Origin: Pleodorina starrii
Taxonomy: Eukaryota > Chlorophyta > Chlorophyceae > Chlamydomonadales > Volvocaceae
Assembly: GCA_030267565.1 (NCBI GenBank)
Contig: BRXU01000001.1
Coordinates: 7,136,001-7,200,000 of the forward strand
Reading direction: 5' to 3'
Length of the DNA: 64,000 nucleotides
Shown here: in pieces, positions 27,903 to 39,714 of the stretch
How the letters are laid out: each line of letters begins with the position of its first letter
How positions within the stretch are numbered: the stretch's first letter is position 1
Program-made: the position numbers and the translations under genes
Notes under the pieces: generated by a model
The model's database searches: none
What the model saw: only the letters and a program-made list of their open reading frames with translations
Told to the model about the DNA's origin: nothing

Positions 27903-30900
27903 ATGATGGCTAGCGCTTTGACATCTAGTAGCTTATGCTCAAGTAGCGGCCGTGCTGCCGCAGGCCATGTCATCGCGCCGATAGTGCCGACCGTTCCGAG
28001 CAGGGCGCCACCGTGCCTTCATCTCCTGCCGTCGAGCACACCGACGGCAGTTGTCACGCAACAGGCAGCTCGCAAAACGATCGTCTCCTGTGCTGCGCCT
28101 CGACCCAACGCCGCCAGCTCAGTCGCTCAGATGGTGCATCAAAACAGCAGGCCGATGAAAGTCATCGTGGCGGGCGCCGGCATCGGAGGCCTCGTGCTAG
28201 CTGTGGCGCTGCTCAAGCAGGGCTTTGAGGTCCAAGTGTTTGAGCGGGACCTCACTGCCATTCGCGGCGAGGGCAAGTACCGAGGGCCCATCCAGGTGTG
28301 CCGGGACCGGAAATGTCTCATCGCGGCAATCTCGGAGCATGCGTATGACGAAGGATGGTGCAGATGTTACCTTCTCCTGTTGGATTGCAGATCTGTAAGC
28401 TATTGGGCAACTTTAGGGCCGTCCTATATGTACCGCCTGTCCCGCTTCCGCTGTCCGAAAGCATGCACTTACAACGCTACTTCCTTTTACAGGTGCAAAG
28501 CAATGCACTGGCGGCTCTGGAGGCCATCGATCCGGAGGTTGCCGCCGAGGTCCTGCGGGAGGGCTGCATCACCGGTGACCGTGTCAACGGCTTGTGCGAC
28601 GGCCTGACTGGCGAGTGGTAAGCGTTGACTCGTCTCACAGCAAACACGTGCTGACTGGGTGCCATCGGTCTGGACAGCAGTGTCGGCGCCACGTGGCCAA
28701 CCTGCAACCGAACGCTTTGACCCTACGCACCTGACGGCTGACACCGCGTCCGCTCCCCCCGCTCAGGTACGTCAAGTTCGATACCTTCCATCCCGCGGTC
28801 AACAAGGGCCTTCCGGTTACACGAGTCATCAGCCGGGTGACCCTGCAGCAGGTCCTGGCGCGGGCTGTCGAGCGGTGAGTGTGGCCACACCGGCAAAAGT
28901 GGTGGGTCAAACCGTGCGTTTCGCGTTCGCGAACCTTCGAGGTGCACAGTGCGACGGCTTCCTAACGAGGTCGCTTATGAGGTTATTGTGGGCGTTATGG
29001 TTAGGTCCCCCTCACCGCCCGCTAAAACGGCGCGCGCGGTGTTCCCCGCACGCACCCTTCGTCTCTGGTCGCTAATTTACCCCCGGCGTAAATTTTATCA
29101 GCCATGAGCTGCACATGTATACAAACACCGCTGGGTTGCTGGCTCTTTAATGCAGCGTGTTTTTGTGAGGATCTCCGGCCCGGGCCCCCTGACATGCGCG
29201 CATGCGGCGGTCTTCCGCTACTGACCTTGTAAGCGCTGATTCTTCACTCGTTCTTCGATGTTCGCGGCCCCGGGGAAGCGTGGCTTGTTTACCGGGGTCG
29301 CGTTCAAAGTTGCGATCCCGGTCCCGGATACCGGATGCACATGTTGTCTGACCGGAAGCGCCGTGCTACTATTGCTGTGTGACATGTGCAGGTACGGCGG
29401 TCCCAGCATCATCCAGAACGGATGCTGCGTGACGAGCTTCGAGGAGCGGGTGAAGGCGTCGGGCGGCACACAGGTGAGGCGTCACGATGGGTGGAGGCCA
29501 TGCCGGAAGCAGTTGGTACGCCGGCCTGTTTGGCCGCAGGAAAGGGGCGAGGCGGGCGGCTCGACGCGAACTGCGTCGTTTGGCGAGTCGACAAACCGGC
29601 TGATGGCGAAAGGGAGCGACCCGGGGCATGCGATGTAACTGACATGCGGGGGCAAGGGCCGTGTATGTAGTTGCGCGTCCTGCCGCGGCGTTGCCTGCTT
29701 TGGCCGGTCCCAGCCGTCAACGCGTTTGGCGGATGCAAGGCAAGCGCGTACCCCAACATGCCGTTCGATGCATTGCTGCGGCTGGTATGGCAAGGATGAA
29801 AAATACTATCCCTTACGTGGATTCCTGACACATCCAATCCATTTTGCCACTGAGCCATATACCACCAGCAGCACCTATCTGCACGCTCAGCTTTGCACGC
29901 AACACCAGTCCCACTTGCAAGGCTGGGCGATACGCGAGCAGCCTGGCGCTTCTGCCATTTACAGTGGGTGCTGTCGCCAACTGCGCGTGGCAAAGCGTCG
30001 GCCTGAACATGAGCCCACCCCTCTCCCTCCCCGACGAAAACCGCGGCGGACGAGCGAAAGCCGGCAACTGTTCGATTACTGCTTATGCGCATGGCCACGC
30101 CGTGAGATTAGAACGCATGCACAGATGTACATCCGATCGCCGAATATCCCATGTTGTGCATATCCCGTCCCGCCTAGGTGGTGGTGAACCTGGAGGACGG
30201 GCGGGAGTTCACGGCCGACGTGCTGATTGGCGCCGACGGCATCTGGTCGAAGATTCGCCGGCAGCTGATTGGGGAGACCAAGGCCAACTACAGCGGCTAC
30301 ACATGCTACACGGGTGAGTCCCTCTATTGGTAACCTGGGGTGCTGGGTTCTTGGATGTCTGGCTCCCATAAGGCGCAATGGCCGCTACAATATCAGTATA
30401 CAACACAGCTCGACGTTCGTCCTCAAGCCAGCCGTATGAGTTGGCACTTCCACCACCAAATCTTGTCTGACAGCTGCGAGCCGAGCCCTCGTGTCCGAAG
30501 CGCGGTGGCCTGCGCGGTTTTGATGGTCGTGATTGGGCTAGCTGGCGCAAGCGGTCGGCGTAGACCCCGGCGCGGAGCCTGGGAGGGATTGTGTCTTTCT
30601 TGACTGTATCTCCCCGACCTCCGAACCGGTCGATGTGCTTCCGCGCGCAGGTATCTCGGACTTCACTCCAGCGGACATTGACATCGTGGGCTACCGCGTG
30701 TTCCTGGGCAACGGGCAGTACTTCGTGAGCAGCGATGTGGGCAACGGAAAGATGCAGTGGTGAGAAGCCCGACGGGGCGCAAGGACGGGTCCGGCTTCAG
30801 CAGATGGCTATCAGGCGGCCTTTGTTGGCTGTACCGTGGGGTTTCAACATGCAATGCGATGGAGGCATTGCATACTTTCGTTGGGAACTGAAGCACAGTC

Positions 30901-33102
30901 AAGCGTGGGTCCAGATACCCGGCATGACCCCTCGCAATTGACGTTTGGCTTCGGAGCGCACGTTTGGCTTCGGAGCATGCGCAAGCGGAACGGGCGGCGC
31001 GGGCGTGGTCTGCCGCCGAGGGACTGTGGACAGGTGCATAACCCGTGCTTGGATCGGGTATTCTTCCAGCGGCATGTGCTTCATTGCGGCTGGTGGATGG
31101 CAAGGACGAAATTTTTATCCCTTACGTGGATTCCTGACACATCCGATCCATTTTGCCACTGAGCCATCTAGCACCAGCTGCTTTCGGGAGCACTTCTGCA
31201 ACTCCGTTGGCAATCCTAAGCGCCCGAGCTGAGGCCAGCCGCGAACTCCTTCATAACGCTTTACCTGTCGACGGGTGCCCCCCGCTGTGGGAGGGACAAC
31301 GCAACATCTTGAGCCCCTGCCAACCGTCCTAAGCTTGGCTTCGGTCCTGTCCCTCTGACCCGGTCATTTCTGATTGCTTCCGGCCTCGATGCGCCTTGTT
31401 TTGGTCGTGTTTGTCGCAGGTATGGCTTCCACAAGGAGTCTCCTGGCGGCACTGACCAAGAGGGCACCCGCAAGGCCCGGCTGCTGGAGATCTTCGGCCA
31501 GTGGAACGACAACGTGGTGGACCTCATCAAGGCCACGCCCGAGGAGGATGTGCTGCGTCGTGACATCTTTGACAGGTGGGCAAGGCACACACGCGTGCGG
31601 GTGCACGCGCCTGCACGCAGCGCCTCCACGTAGCGTATGCTTGGGCGGCTGGGGAGGTCGGGGCCTCGTCGCGAGGCAACGGATGGCAGGGCGAGATGTG
31701 CACGGTGTGGGTCTGCCGCCTGGGCTGCAGCCAGGGTTGCAGCGCTGTTGCGGTGTTGTCAGAAAGCGAAGCAGGTGTCAAGACTGGCGGTGTAATACGC
31801 GCCCGTGCGACCTCGGTCCCCGTAAGTATCTAAGGCCGCAGGGCGTCTTCAACGTGCGTTGAAGGCAGCGAGGGCCCAAACCCACCTAAAGTCGAGCAAC
31901 GACAACTGCTGGTCGTGCGTACGCGCCGGGCGCGTCGGCTTGTGTTAATTTTCCGCTTACTTTTTTGCGCCCGCCTGCTTACACATCCGTACCGCATCCG
32001 TGCCGTGTCCCCACGCAGGCCGCCCATCTTCACGTGGGCCAAGGGCCGCGTGGCGCTGCTGGGCGACTCGGCGCACGCGATGCAGCCCAACCTGGGCCAG
32101 GGCGGTTGCATGGCCATCGAGGACGCCTACGAGCTGGCGATCGACCTGTCGAAGGCGGTGGCGGCGCGCAGCGGGGACGCGGCGGCGGTAGACGTGGGGG
32201 AGGTGCTGCGGCAGTACCAGGCCAACCGCCTGATGCGCGTGTCGGCGATCCACGGAATGGCCGGTATGGCCGCCTTTATGGCGTCCACCTACAAGTGCTA
32301 CCTGGGCGAGGGCTGGAGCAAGTGGGTTGAGAGCCTGCGCATCCCGCACCCCGGCCGCGTGATTGGGCGGCTGGTGATGCTGCTGACCATGCCGGCAGTG
32401 CTGGACTGGGTCCTCGGCGGCAACACGGACCACGTGGCACCCAACCGCGTGTCGTACTGCTCGCTGGGCGACAAGCCCAAGGCCTTTGCGGAGAGCCGCT
32501 TCGGGGAGTTTATGGCTGACGATGCGTCGATCGTGCACGCGAGCCACGCGGACTGGCTGCTGGTGTCGGAGCGCACCGCGGCAACGGGCGCCGCCGGCGG
32601 CGACGCCAACAGCAGCTGTGAGTGCAAGGGTATTTACATGGGCGAGTCGGCGTTGGTGGGCCGCAGCGGCTCGCCGGCGTCACCGGCGTTGTGGGTGGAC
32701 GATGTGCACGTGCACGAGCGCCACGCGCAAGTGTGGCGCGAGGGCGAGAGCGGCGCCAGCAGTGGCAGCGACGGCGCCAGCAGCAGCGGCAGCGGCAGCA
32801 GCAACGGCTTCTTCCTGAAGGACCTGGGCACCGGGCGCGGCACGTGGGTGAACGGCCACCGCATCGCCGACGGGTCGACGGTGCGGCTGTGGCCCGGCGA
32901 CGCAGTGGAGTTTGGGCGGCACCCTAGCCACGAGGTGTTCAAGGTGAAGATGCAGCACGTGACGCTGCGCAGCGACGAGCTGCAGGGCACCCGTTACAAT
33001 ACGCTGCTTGTCGGGAAGGTCAGGGAGCCCAAGGCGCTGGTTCCGGAGCAGCAGGTGGCGGCGGAGCAGGCGGGCTTCGGCGGCAAGCTGGTGGCCGCGT
33101 GA
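27903..33102 (+). CDS. ZEP: Zeaxanthin epoxidase with C-terminal FHA domain, chloroplast
   Basis: Eight exons: 27903..28295, 28493..28617, 28767..28874, 29392..29473, 30178..30313, 30651..30759, 31420..31575 and 32019..33102. They sum to 2193 bases, 730 residues. The enzyme epoxidises zeaxanthin to antheraxanthin and violaxanthin in the plastid xanthophyll cycle, reversing photoprotective quenching. After a ~75-residue transit peptide comes the FAD-binding [20 protein letters not shown] (GAGIGG at 91-96), then [18 protein letters not shown]. The second FAD motif is [15 protein letters not shown] (from 385). The last exon ends in an FHA domain (about 575-690) with [15 protein letters not shown] and [11 protein letters not shown], as in plant ZEP. 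A Ser/Gly-rich loop interrupts the FHA domain. The ATG at 27903-27905 is the first in frame. Confidence 0.95.
29771..29873 (+). repeat. Intronic dispersed repeat, copy 1 (ZEP intron 4)
   Basis: About 100 bases with a ~52-base core (TATCCCTTACGTGGATTCCT onward) that recurs in ZEP intron 6 with one mismatch. It has the same orientation as the second copy. Confidence 0.9.
31082..31181 (+). repeat. Intronic dispersed repeat, copy 2 (ZEP intron 6)
   Basis: Second copy of the element at 29771-29873, about 1.31 kb downstream in the same gene. The flanks diverge more than the core. Confidence 0.9.
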
Positions 33103-34550
33103 GGGCTGGGATGAGCGGGGTGGCCGGCATGCTTGGCGCGGGATGGGACGGCACGGGGCGGCGAAGAAGGGATATTCAGCGCCGCTGCGCGCTGCGGTAT
33201 GCGAGGGACTTGATTACTAGTTAAGTTTTTGCCTCGAATTAGCATGAATGGGAGGACCATGTTTCGCTGATATCCTGGGAGCGAGGTTTGGACCCCGTCC
33301 CGGGAGGAAGTCCTGTACTGTGTTGCAGGCACTGCGAGCACACTGCGAGTATTCCTTGACAGACATGAGCAGGTGCATGGGACAGCTGGAAAGGGGCGAG
33401 AAGGTGTCTGGCATGGGCATTTGCAGCGCCCGCCCGGTCTATGTTGAGAGTCACTGCGCGAGAGGAATTTGGTTGCCGTCTGCGGAGTGAGCCGCTGGAG
33501 TGCGTGTGTGATGTAGTAATCGGGAACATGTTCGAGGCAGCAAGACCGCGCTGGGTGAGCCAGTCCCGCTGGTGTATTGAACAGGTGTATTGCGGCCTTT
33601 CGGCGAGCATTTGGTAGCGGGAGCGAAAGGTTGGGTTACTGGAGAAGAGCAAAAGACATGTGTTTTGAAATGGAGGTGTGACGGCGCGACCAGTAGGTGC
33701 GCATGCGGAGTGGCTGCTGTGGCTTAGGTCTAGGCAAGCCGCCGAGAGCTCTGCGTGTGGTTACGCGCGCGCCTCGCGCCTGATGTACCGGTTCGACGTC
33801 GTGCTGTATTTCGTTTGGTAGTGGTCGTAGGGGGGGTGGCCGGACAGTAGAGGTGCGGCTGTCGCCTTTCGGCATATGGGTCATTGCCCATACGGGCGAT
33901 GCCGACGCGCCTCGGCACGTAATGCCCCGCTGTTTGGGGCCACAGGCCAGTCCGGTTTTAGCCTCTTTTCCTGTCTGGTTTTTCGGTGAGGATTTTCCTG
34001 TTTCTGCAAGGACCGAGTGCCCAGGAGGGCGCGGTGGAGGTCGGCCGGAGGGTGAAAGTTTTTGGGTCTTGTGTTCTGTTGTGGGCGGCGTCGCGCGGGG
34101 CAAAGCACAGCTAGCTGATACCCCTATGCTTGCACTGCTCGCTGGCGGGGGTATGAGGTTGGGTGCCGTCGCTCAGACCCGTCGGCATGGCCATCCTTCG
34201 CCTGCTGCCCAACGTGCTGCAGGGGGTCCCGGTAGCCCCTTGCGGACGGAGCCGGGAGAGCTGTCGGCGGGCAGCCGGTCGGGCGGTTGTGCTTTGCCCG
34301 TGCGTGGAGTATTTCATTCTTTTTATATCGTCGTTTTCCAGCGAGAGGTTTTCTTGCTGCTCGTGCAGAGGCTCGCCGGCTTGGGGTTATCCGTGAGATA
34401 AGACAGGCGATGGGAGCGTTTATGTGTTACTGTTGGTAGTTGCATTAGAGGCGACGTATGTCGGTCCCACATGGCAAACAGGCGGTTTGCCAATGGGCTC
34501 TACCTCTCCTGGCATCGTTTTTATGAAGTTTTCGTGGTGCTGCATGCCCA

Positions 34551-34555
34551 TGTAA
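34551..34555 (+). terminator. Candidate poly(A) signal TGTAA for ZEP
   Basis: This is the first TGTAA I find after the ZEP stop. The distance (~1450 bases) makes it tentative. Confidence 0.35.
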
Positions 34556-35220
34556 CAGTAACGTCTGACAAGCGCCTCTGGGATGAAGGGGCAGGGAAGA
34601 CGGCCGGCGACCGACACGGCCAGGCCGTTAGAAGGTGTACGTAGGCGTGCCTCCGTGCACCAGCCAATGTTTCAGGTCAAATTCATGCATGCAGAAAAGA
34701 GCGGTAGTACAGCTGACAAGCCACTGATGAACATGTTACCAAGTGACGACACGCGTCAAACCGCTCACAAAGTGTCCGTACATGTAACTGTTACTACGGC
34801 AGCGGAGGCCTATGGCAGCCTTTGATGAAATACTTCCGGCTGATACGACAAATATCACAGCAAAGTCGTCTTAGACATCGAACCTGATACACGGTACCGC
34901 GGGGTCTGCACCGCCTGACACCGGCGAGCAGTTGGCAACCTGACGTCGCCTGCATTCTCGCCAGCGTTTTTCCTTTGACGCAAATATTTCGAGAGTGCGT
35001 TCAATATACCGATCTTCATGGGGGATGAGGTGGGTCTTGGGTACTTCCCGGAATCGTTGCAGCCGATTGTACAATCCGACAGGCCAAATCCTTGACTATC
35101 ATAAAATTGTCAACAGATAGGAGGCGGTGGATCTCCAAGGACACGGGGCGGAGATACTTCTGAAAATGGGTAAGGGGGCGGCGATCGAAGGAAGTGGGCC
35201 AGGCCCTTACGCGGGGCCGT

Positions 35221-35228
35221 TATAAAAA
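35221..35228 (+). promoter_or_regulatory. TATA-like box TATAAAAA
   Basis: TATAAAAA sits about 380 bases upstream of the RS exon, in the right place to start the RS-protein transcript. Confidence 0.4.
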
Positions 35229-35602
35229 ATCATGATCTCGTCTTCGTTTGGACGTAGGAAACGAAATTCAGCGTCGCGGTCGTTGTCCAGGTGCCAGGGG
35301 TCTTGGGCGAGCTGGCGGTGAACGGGGTGCTATGTGTCGGAGCTCTATAATACATCGCCTATCGATGGGAATTTCAATGTATCATACGGCTGTTGCATGG
35401 TGCATCTCGCAGGCTCGACTCAACTCCGACATCGACGGGCGGAAGCGTTGACAGCATGTTCGGGAGCCTTGACTCTTGCTTGCAAAACATGTGTGTAAGA
35501 TTATATTTTGGCATGCTTCCAATTTTTGCCTGCACATCGTGGCCAACACTTCCTCCCCCTCCACCCCCTTGTGGTGTTTCCCCTTACGTGACACCATCGT
35601 AG

Positions 35603-38600
35603 GTCGCGATCGGGTTCGGCTGGCGGATCTCCCCTGAGGTCCAGATCAAAATCGCCCCGATCTAAGTCTAGGTCTCGGTCCCTCTCTAAATCGAGGTCCC
35701 GCTCTCCGAGCAAGAGCGGCGGCGGCCGAAGCCGTAGTCGCAGCCGCAGCAAGAGCCGGTCACCGGTGCGCAACAAGCGGCGCTCACGGTCGAGGTCTCG
35801 CCCCCGCTCCCGCAGCCGGTCGCGGTCACCTGCAGGACGGCGCGGCAGCGATGGCGGCGGCGTCGCTGCCGCCCGGAAGCGCAGCAAGAGCAGAAGTCGC
35901 AGCCGGAGCCGCAGCCGGTCGCCGGCACGGAAGCGCACTCGCACGGGAACCGGTAGCCGCAGGAGCCGCAGTCGCACCAGGTCACCGCCCTCGAGGTACC
36001 GCCGCCGCAGCCCCTCGCCAGCAGCCAGGCGGCACAGCCCCGCGGGTCGGCGGCGGACGAGCCGCAGCCGCTCGCCCATGGTGAAGCGCTGGATCAGCCG
36101 CTCCCGCTCGCCGCGGCGGCCGCGCAGCAGGTGTGCACGAAGGGCCTGGCTAATGACAAGGGGGGGGGGCAAAGGATGCAGGGCAAGATCACTGCGGGGG
36201 CGGTGTCCTCGAGTAAGGTCATGTTACATGGTGTGGGCAGTCTGGGTGTCGCGGGGCACTGGAATGCAGCTTTGTAACTCGCTGAGGGCCCCCGAGTCGC
36301 AGATGCAGCACTGAGTCGTATGCCGGGAACATGTTTCCCGGGCTGGTTTCATTGGGCCTCGCGCATGGGCCAAAGCCGGGAGTTCGATGCTGCGCCGCAC
36401 GAACGCCTGCCCGTTTGCATGCTGTCGATATGGTGAGCAGCCAACCGCGTGATGTGTTTTGATGTGTTTTGCGCATCTGCTTGCCCACGCCCACTGCTGT
36501 ATCGTCCAACTGTGGCGTTGCCATGCGCCCTTGCATCCTGGAGCTGCGCACGGCTCTTTCCGCCAGCCGTTGCGCGCCTGCGGCGGGCTCCCCGCCTGCC
36601 GCGGGGCCCTGCGGCTTGTGCCATTAGCCGCGGGGGCCCTGCGGCGGCGTTTGCCTGTGGCGGTTAGCCGCTAGCCTACGGGGTCTGCGGCTTCTGCCTC
36701 TAGCTGCAGTGGTCTGCGGCGTTGGTGCCTGCCGGGGGGCCCCGCGGCTTACGCCATTAGCCGCGGGGCCCGCGGCTTTGGGCGCCAGCCGGGGGGGGGA
36801 CTTACGGCTTCTGCTGCTTACGGCCGGGCCCTGCGGCGCCTGGCGCGCGGGCCCTGGAGGCGGCGTTGGCCAGCGGCTTTCGCCGCACGCCGCCAAGGGG
36901 CCTGCGGCCCTTTCTGAATGTCGCCGCCGGCCTTTGCGCTTCGGGGGCTCCTTAGCTGTGTGCGACGTGGACACCAGGGTGTGTACGAGTGTACGGCGTG
37001 ACGATAGTTGACAAACCGGAAAGTCCCGTTCTTATGTGGTGGCGGCATGGACAGTGATGAAGATACCCAAGGCCTGGCAAACCAGGGGGGTTCAGTGATC
37101 TCGGTCCAGCGCGCACTAATACATGCACTTTGTTGCGGTCGTTTTTGCATCGGGGGCGCATGGCATGTAATGGACTGCGCGCAGGGGTGAACACGGCACG
37201 GCGCGAGGCAATATGATACCTCTTTTATTTATCACCTCGGTGTCTCCCTCCTCCTGACCTCCCGCTCTCCTTTCGACTGCCCCGGCTCTCACAGCGGTTC
37301 ATGCACGTCCATGCACGTCGTTGTGGACCAGGTGTCTCCCAGATTGTGTGCCGCCATCTTTGTGGCTCCTTATCACCCCGTCCCTTGCGGCCCCATCCAT
37401 ATGCCCCGTTTCGCGCCGCAGGTCGCGCGATCGCTCGGCCAGGGACAGGGAGAAGGAGCGGGAGAAGGAGAAGGAACGGGAGAAGGAAAAGGAGCGGCAA
37501 CGCGAGAAGGAGAAGGAACGGGAGAAGGAGCGGGAGAAGGAGAAGGAGCGCGAGAAGGAGCGGCAGCGCGAGAAGGAGAAGGAACGGGAACGGGAGAAGG
37601 AAAAGGAGCGCGAGAAGGAGCGGCAGCGCGAGAAGGAGAAGGAGCGGGAACGGGAGAAGCAGAAGGAGCGAGAGAAGGAGCGAGAGAAGGAACGGGAACG
37701 GGTGAAGGAGCGGGAGAGGGACGCCAAGTCGCGGGACCGGGACCGCGACGCCTCGGACCGTGCCAAGGAACGGGAGAAGGAGCGGGAAAAGGAGAAGGAG
37801 AAGGAAGGGAGCGGCGACAAGGACAAGGATAAGGAGAAGCGGGACGAGGACAGGGGCCGCGGTCGTGACCGGGACCGGGACCGTGATCGGCGGGACGATG
37901 GCGATGTGCGCGTGGACAGCCGGACCAAGGTGGGAGCGGAGTTGGGCACCGGGGCGGCGGGTCCGGAGAAGGGCGGCGCGGCCTGATCTCGAGAACGAAC
38001 CGGACCTGGCCGAAACTCCGCCTCTGCCCCGCCCCAACCCGCATTCAAACACTCGACTGTTGCCCTGAACCACCTGCTGTACGCCTCGAGGCTGACCGGG
38101 CGAACTTGCTAGCTGCCGGCCCGGGGCTTTGCTCCTCCAAGAGCCTCCCTCGCCGCGTTGCGCTGCCGCTGTCCCGCCTCTTCGCGGACCAACCCACAGG
38201 GGCTGGTGAAGGACTGCCTGATCGAGCTGGGGGAGCGCCAGCGCCTGCCCTGCAACATCTCCATCCTCAACGACTACATGCGCATTCGGGACCGGTGAGC
38301 CGTAAGCAGCGTTCGCTGCCCGTTGGGGTGGTCGGCCGGCCGGCTGTGTTGAAGGCGTAGAATCCATCCAGGCTTGGGCCCATCCGCATCCTCCCTCCTA
38401 TCCACCCTTGCCTGGCTGATTCGTCTCCGCCCCCTCCTGCCCCCGCTCCGCCCCGCCTGCCTTCGAAACCCACCGCCCGCCCGCCTCCCCAGCCGCTTCA
38501 CGTTCAAGCAGTGCGGCTTCGGCACCTTTACCATGTTCTGCAAGTGGTTTGAGCGGGAGGGCTGGCTGGTAATGGACCAGGAGCGCAGCAGCGTGGTCAT

Positions 38601-39714
38601 CAGGTGGGACTGTACTGCGGGGCTCGGCTCGGCTCGGCTCAGCTCAGGGGCTGCGGCCCAGCGCAGCGAGACCCGGGCTGGGCAAGGCCGGCAATAGGAA
38701 GGGACGGCAGCGAAGAAACTGAAGGCGACCCTGGTAAACGGGCCCAGCAGTACTTACTGCGCCCATTATTACCGGGTCATGGGCCGGGGCTAGGCTGGGC
38801 TTGGCACCAGGGAGGCGCGGAGGTGGATGGGTGGAAGCTGTGAAGGGCGCCTGCCAGGCCACGATGATCCATTTGGCTGCATCCTCTCCATTGCGCCTGC
38901 CGGGCTGCCGGCCCCGATCCCCCGCGTCACTCACGGGCCCTCGCCGCCCTCCCATCCGCCGTCCGCAGCCGCACCAAGTTCGACCGATCCACCGGCTCCG
39001 TCGCTCCGCGTGTCTCCAGCCGGCGGCGAAGCTCCCGCTCACGGGAGCGGTCCCGTGAGCGCAAGCGCAAGCGCGAGCAGAAGCAGCGCAAGCGCGAGCG
39101 GGAGCGGCAGCTGCGGTCGCGGGAGCCAGGGGAGGTGGTGGAGCGAGGGCGCGCGCGGGATCGCGACTGGGGCGTTAAAGCTGAGGAGGGCGAGGTGGTC
39201 GGCGGCGACGGCGCGGAGGGCGGCGACGGCAAGGAGGGCGGAGACGCGGAGAGCGGCGGCAAGGCGGCCGATGGGTAGGTTGGAGGCTGGAAGGCCGTGG
39301 CTCAGTGCTTGTCAGTCCTCCCAAGTGCTCGCTCGGAGCGCCTCCTGGGAGCAGGCTGCTGCGGGGCGGCGGAGGGGGTGAGCTTCAGTGCCTGCCGCAG
39401 TGCGCATGTTGTATTCATGCCAGCCCTCCGCTTGCTGTCGGTACCGGTGCTGTCGGTGTACCGGTACCGGTGCTGTCTCACACTCTCACCGCTGCCTCCG
39501 CAGGTCGCCATCCAAGTCGCGCTCCCGGTCGAGGTCGCGCTCACGCTCGCACTCACGGTCCATGTCGCGCTCGCCGCGCCGCAGCGGCTCCCCGCCGCCC
39601 GCCCGCCGCGTGTCCCGCGACGTGCCGCGCGACGGGGAGCGCTGGCAGTTGGACCCCACGGCGCAGAGCGCGCCGGCGGAGGAGCGCTGGAAGATGGAAG
39701 CGGACCAGGCCTGA
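35603..39714 (+). CDS. RS-domain/charged-repeat nuclear protein, probable splicing-related (5' exon unresolved)
   Basis: Seen exons: 35603..36130, 37422..37929, 38200..38294, 38493..38603, 38969..39274 and 39504..39714 (stop TGA 39712-39714). Phases agree throughout. The protein begins with ~175 residues of dense RS dipeptides. Then come ~170 residues of Glu/Arg/Lys repeats (EREKEKEREKE type), likely a long charged helix. A compact ~80-residue region follows, with CLIELGERQRLPCNISILND, RRFTFKQCGFGTFTMFCKWF and RTKFDRSTGSVAPR. An Arg/Glu tail and a second short RS block end the protein. RS domains are typical of pre-mRNA splicing factors in nuclear speckles. I do not recognise the compact domain, which looks like a small helical fold. 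The first exon must end in phase 2; candidates around 35397-35494 are unconvincing, so the N-terminus is incomplete. Confidence 0.75.
36584..36960. repeat. Degenerate GC-palindromic repeat in RS-gene intron
   Basis: Many imperfect copies of a pattern like TTAGCCGCGGGGCCCTGCGGC recur at irregular ~30-60 base steps inside the intron 36131..37421. Each unit is itself nearly palindromic (GCCGCGGGGCCCCGCGGC type) and could form hairpins. Confidence 0.75.

Larger units (their letters stand above)
33103..35602. other. ZEP 3' UTR and RS-protein upstream region
   Basis: The nearest plus-strand TGTAA after the ZEP stop is at 34551, implying a 3' UTR of up to ~1.45 kb, long but seen in this group. Beyond it lie the promoter and unresolved 5' exon(s) of the RS-protein gene. 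Open frames here (for example 33853-34401 plus and 33239-33652 minus) show no domain or codon pattern of a gene. Confidence 0.4.

Noticed and set aside
33853..34401. 182-codon plus-strand frame after ZEP
   Set aside because: Composition and lack of motifs fit 3' UTR sequence rather than a gene.
37225..38367. 380-codon Leu/Pro-rich open frame on minus
   Set aside because: Antisense of the Glu/Arg/Lys repeat exon of the RS protein. Runs of Leu come from reading CTC/CTT opposite GAG/AAG.
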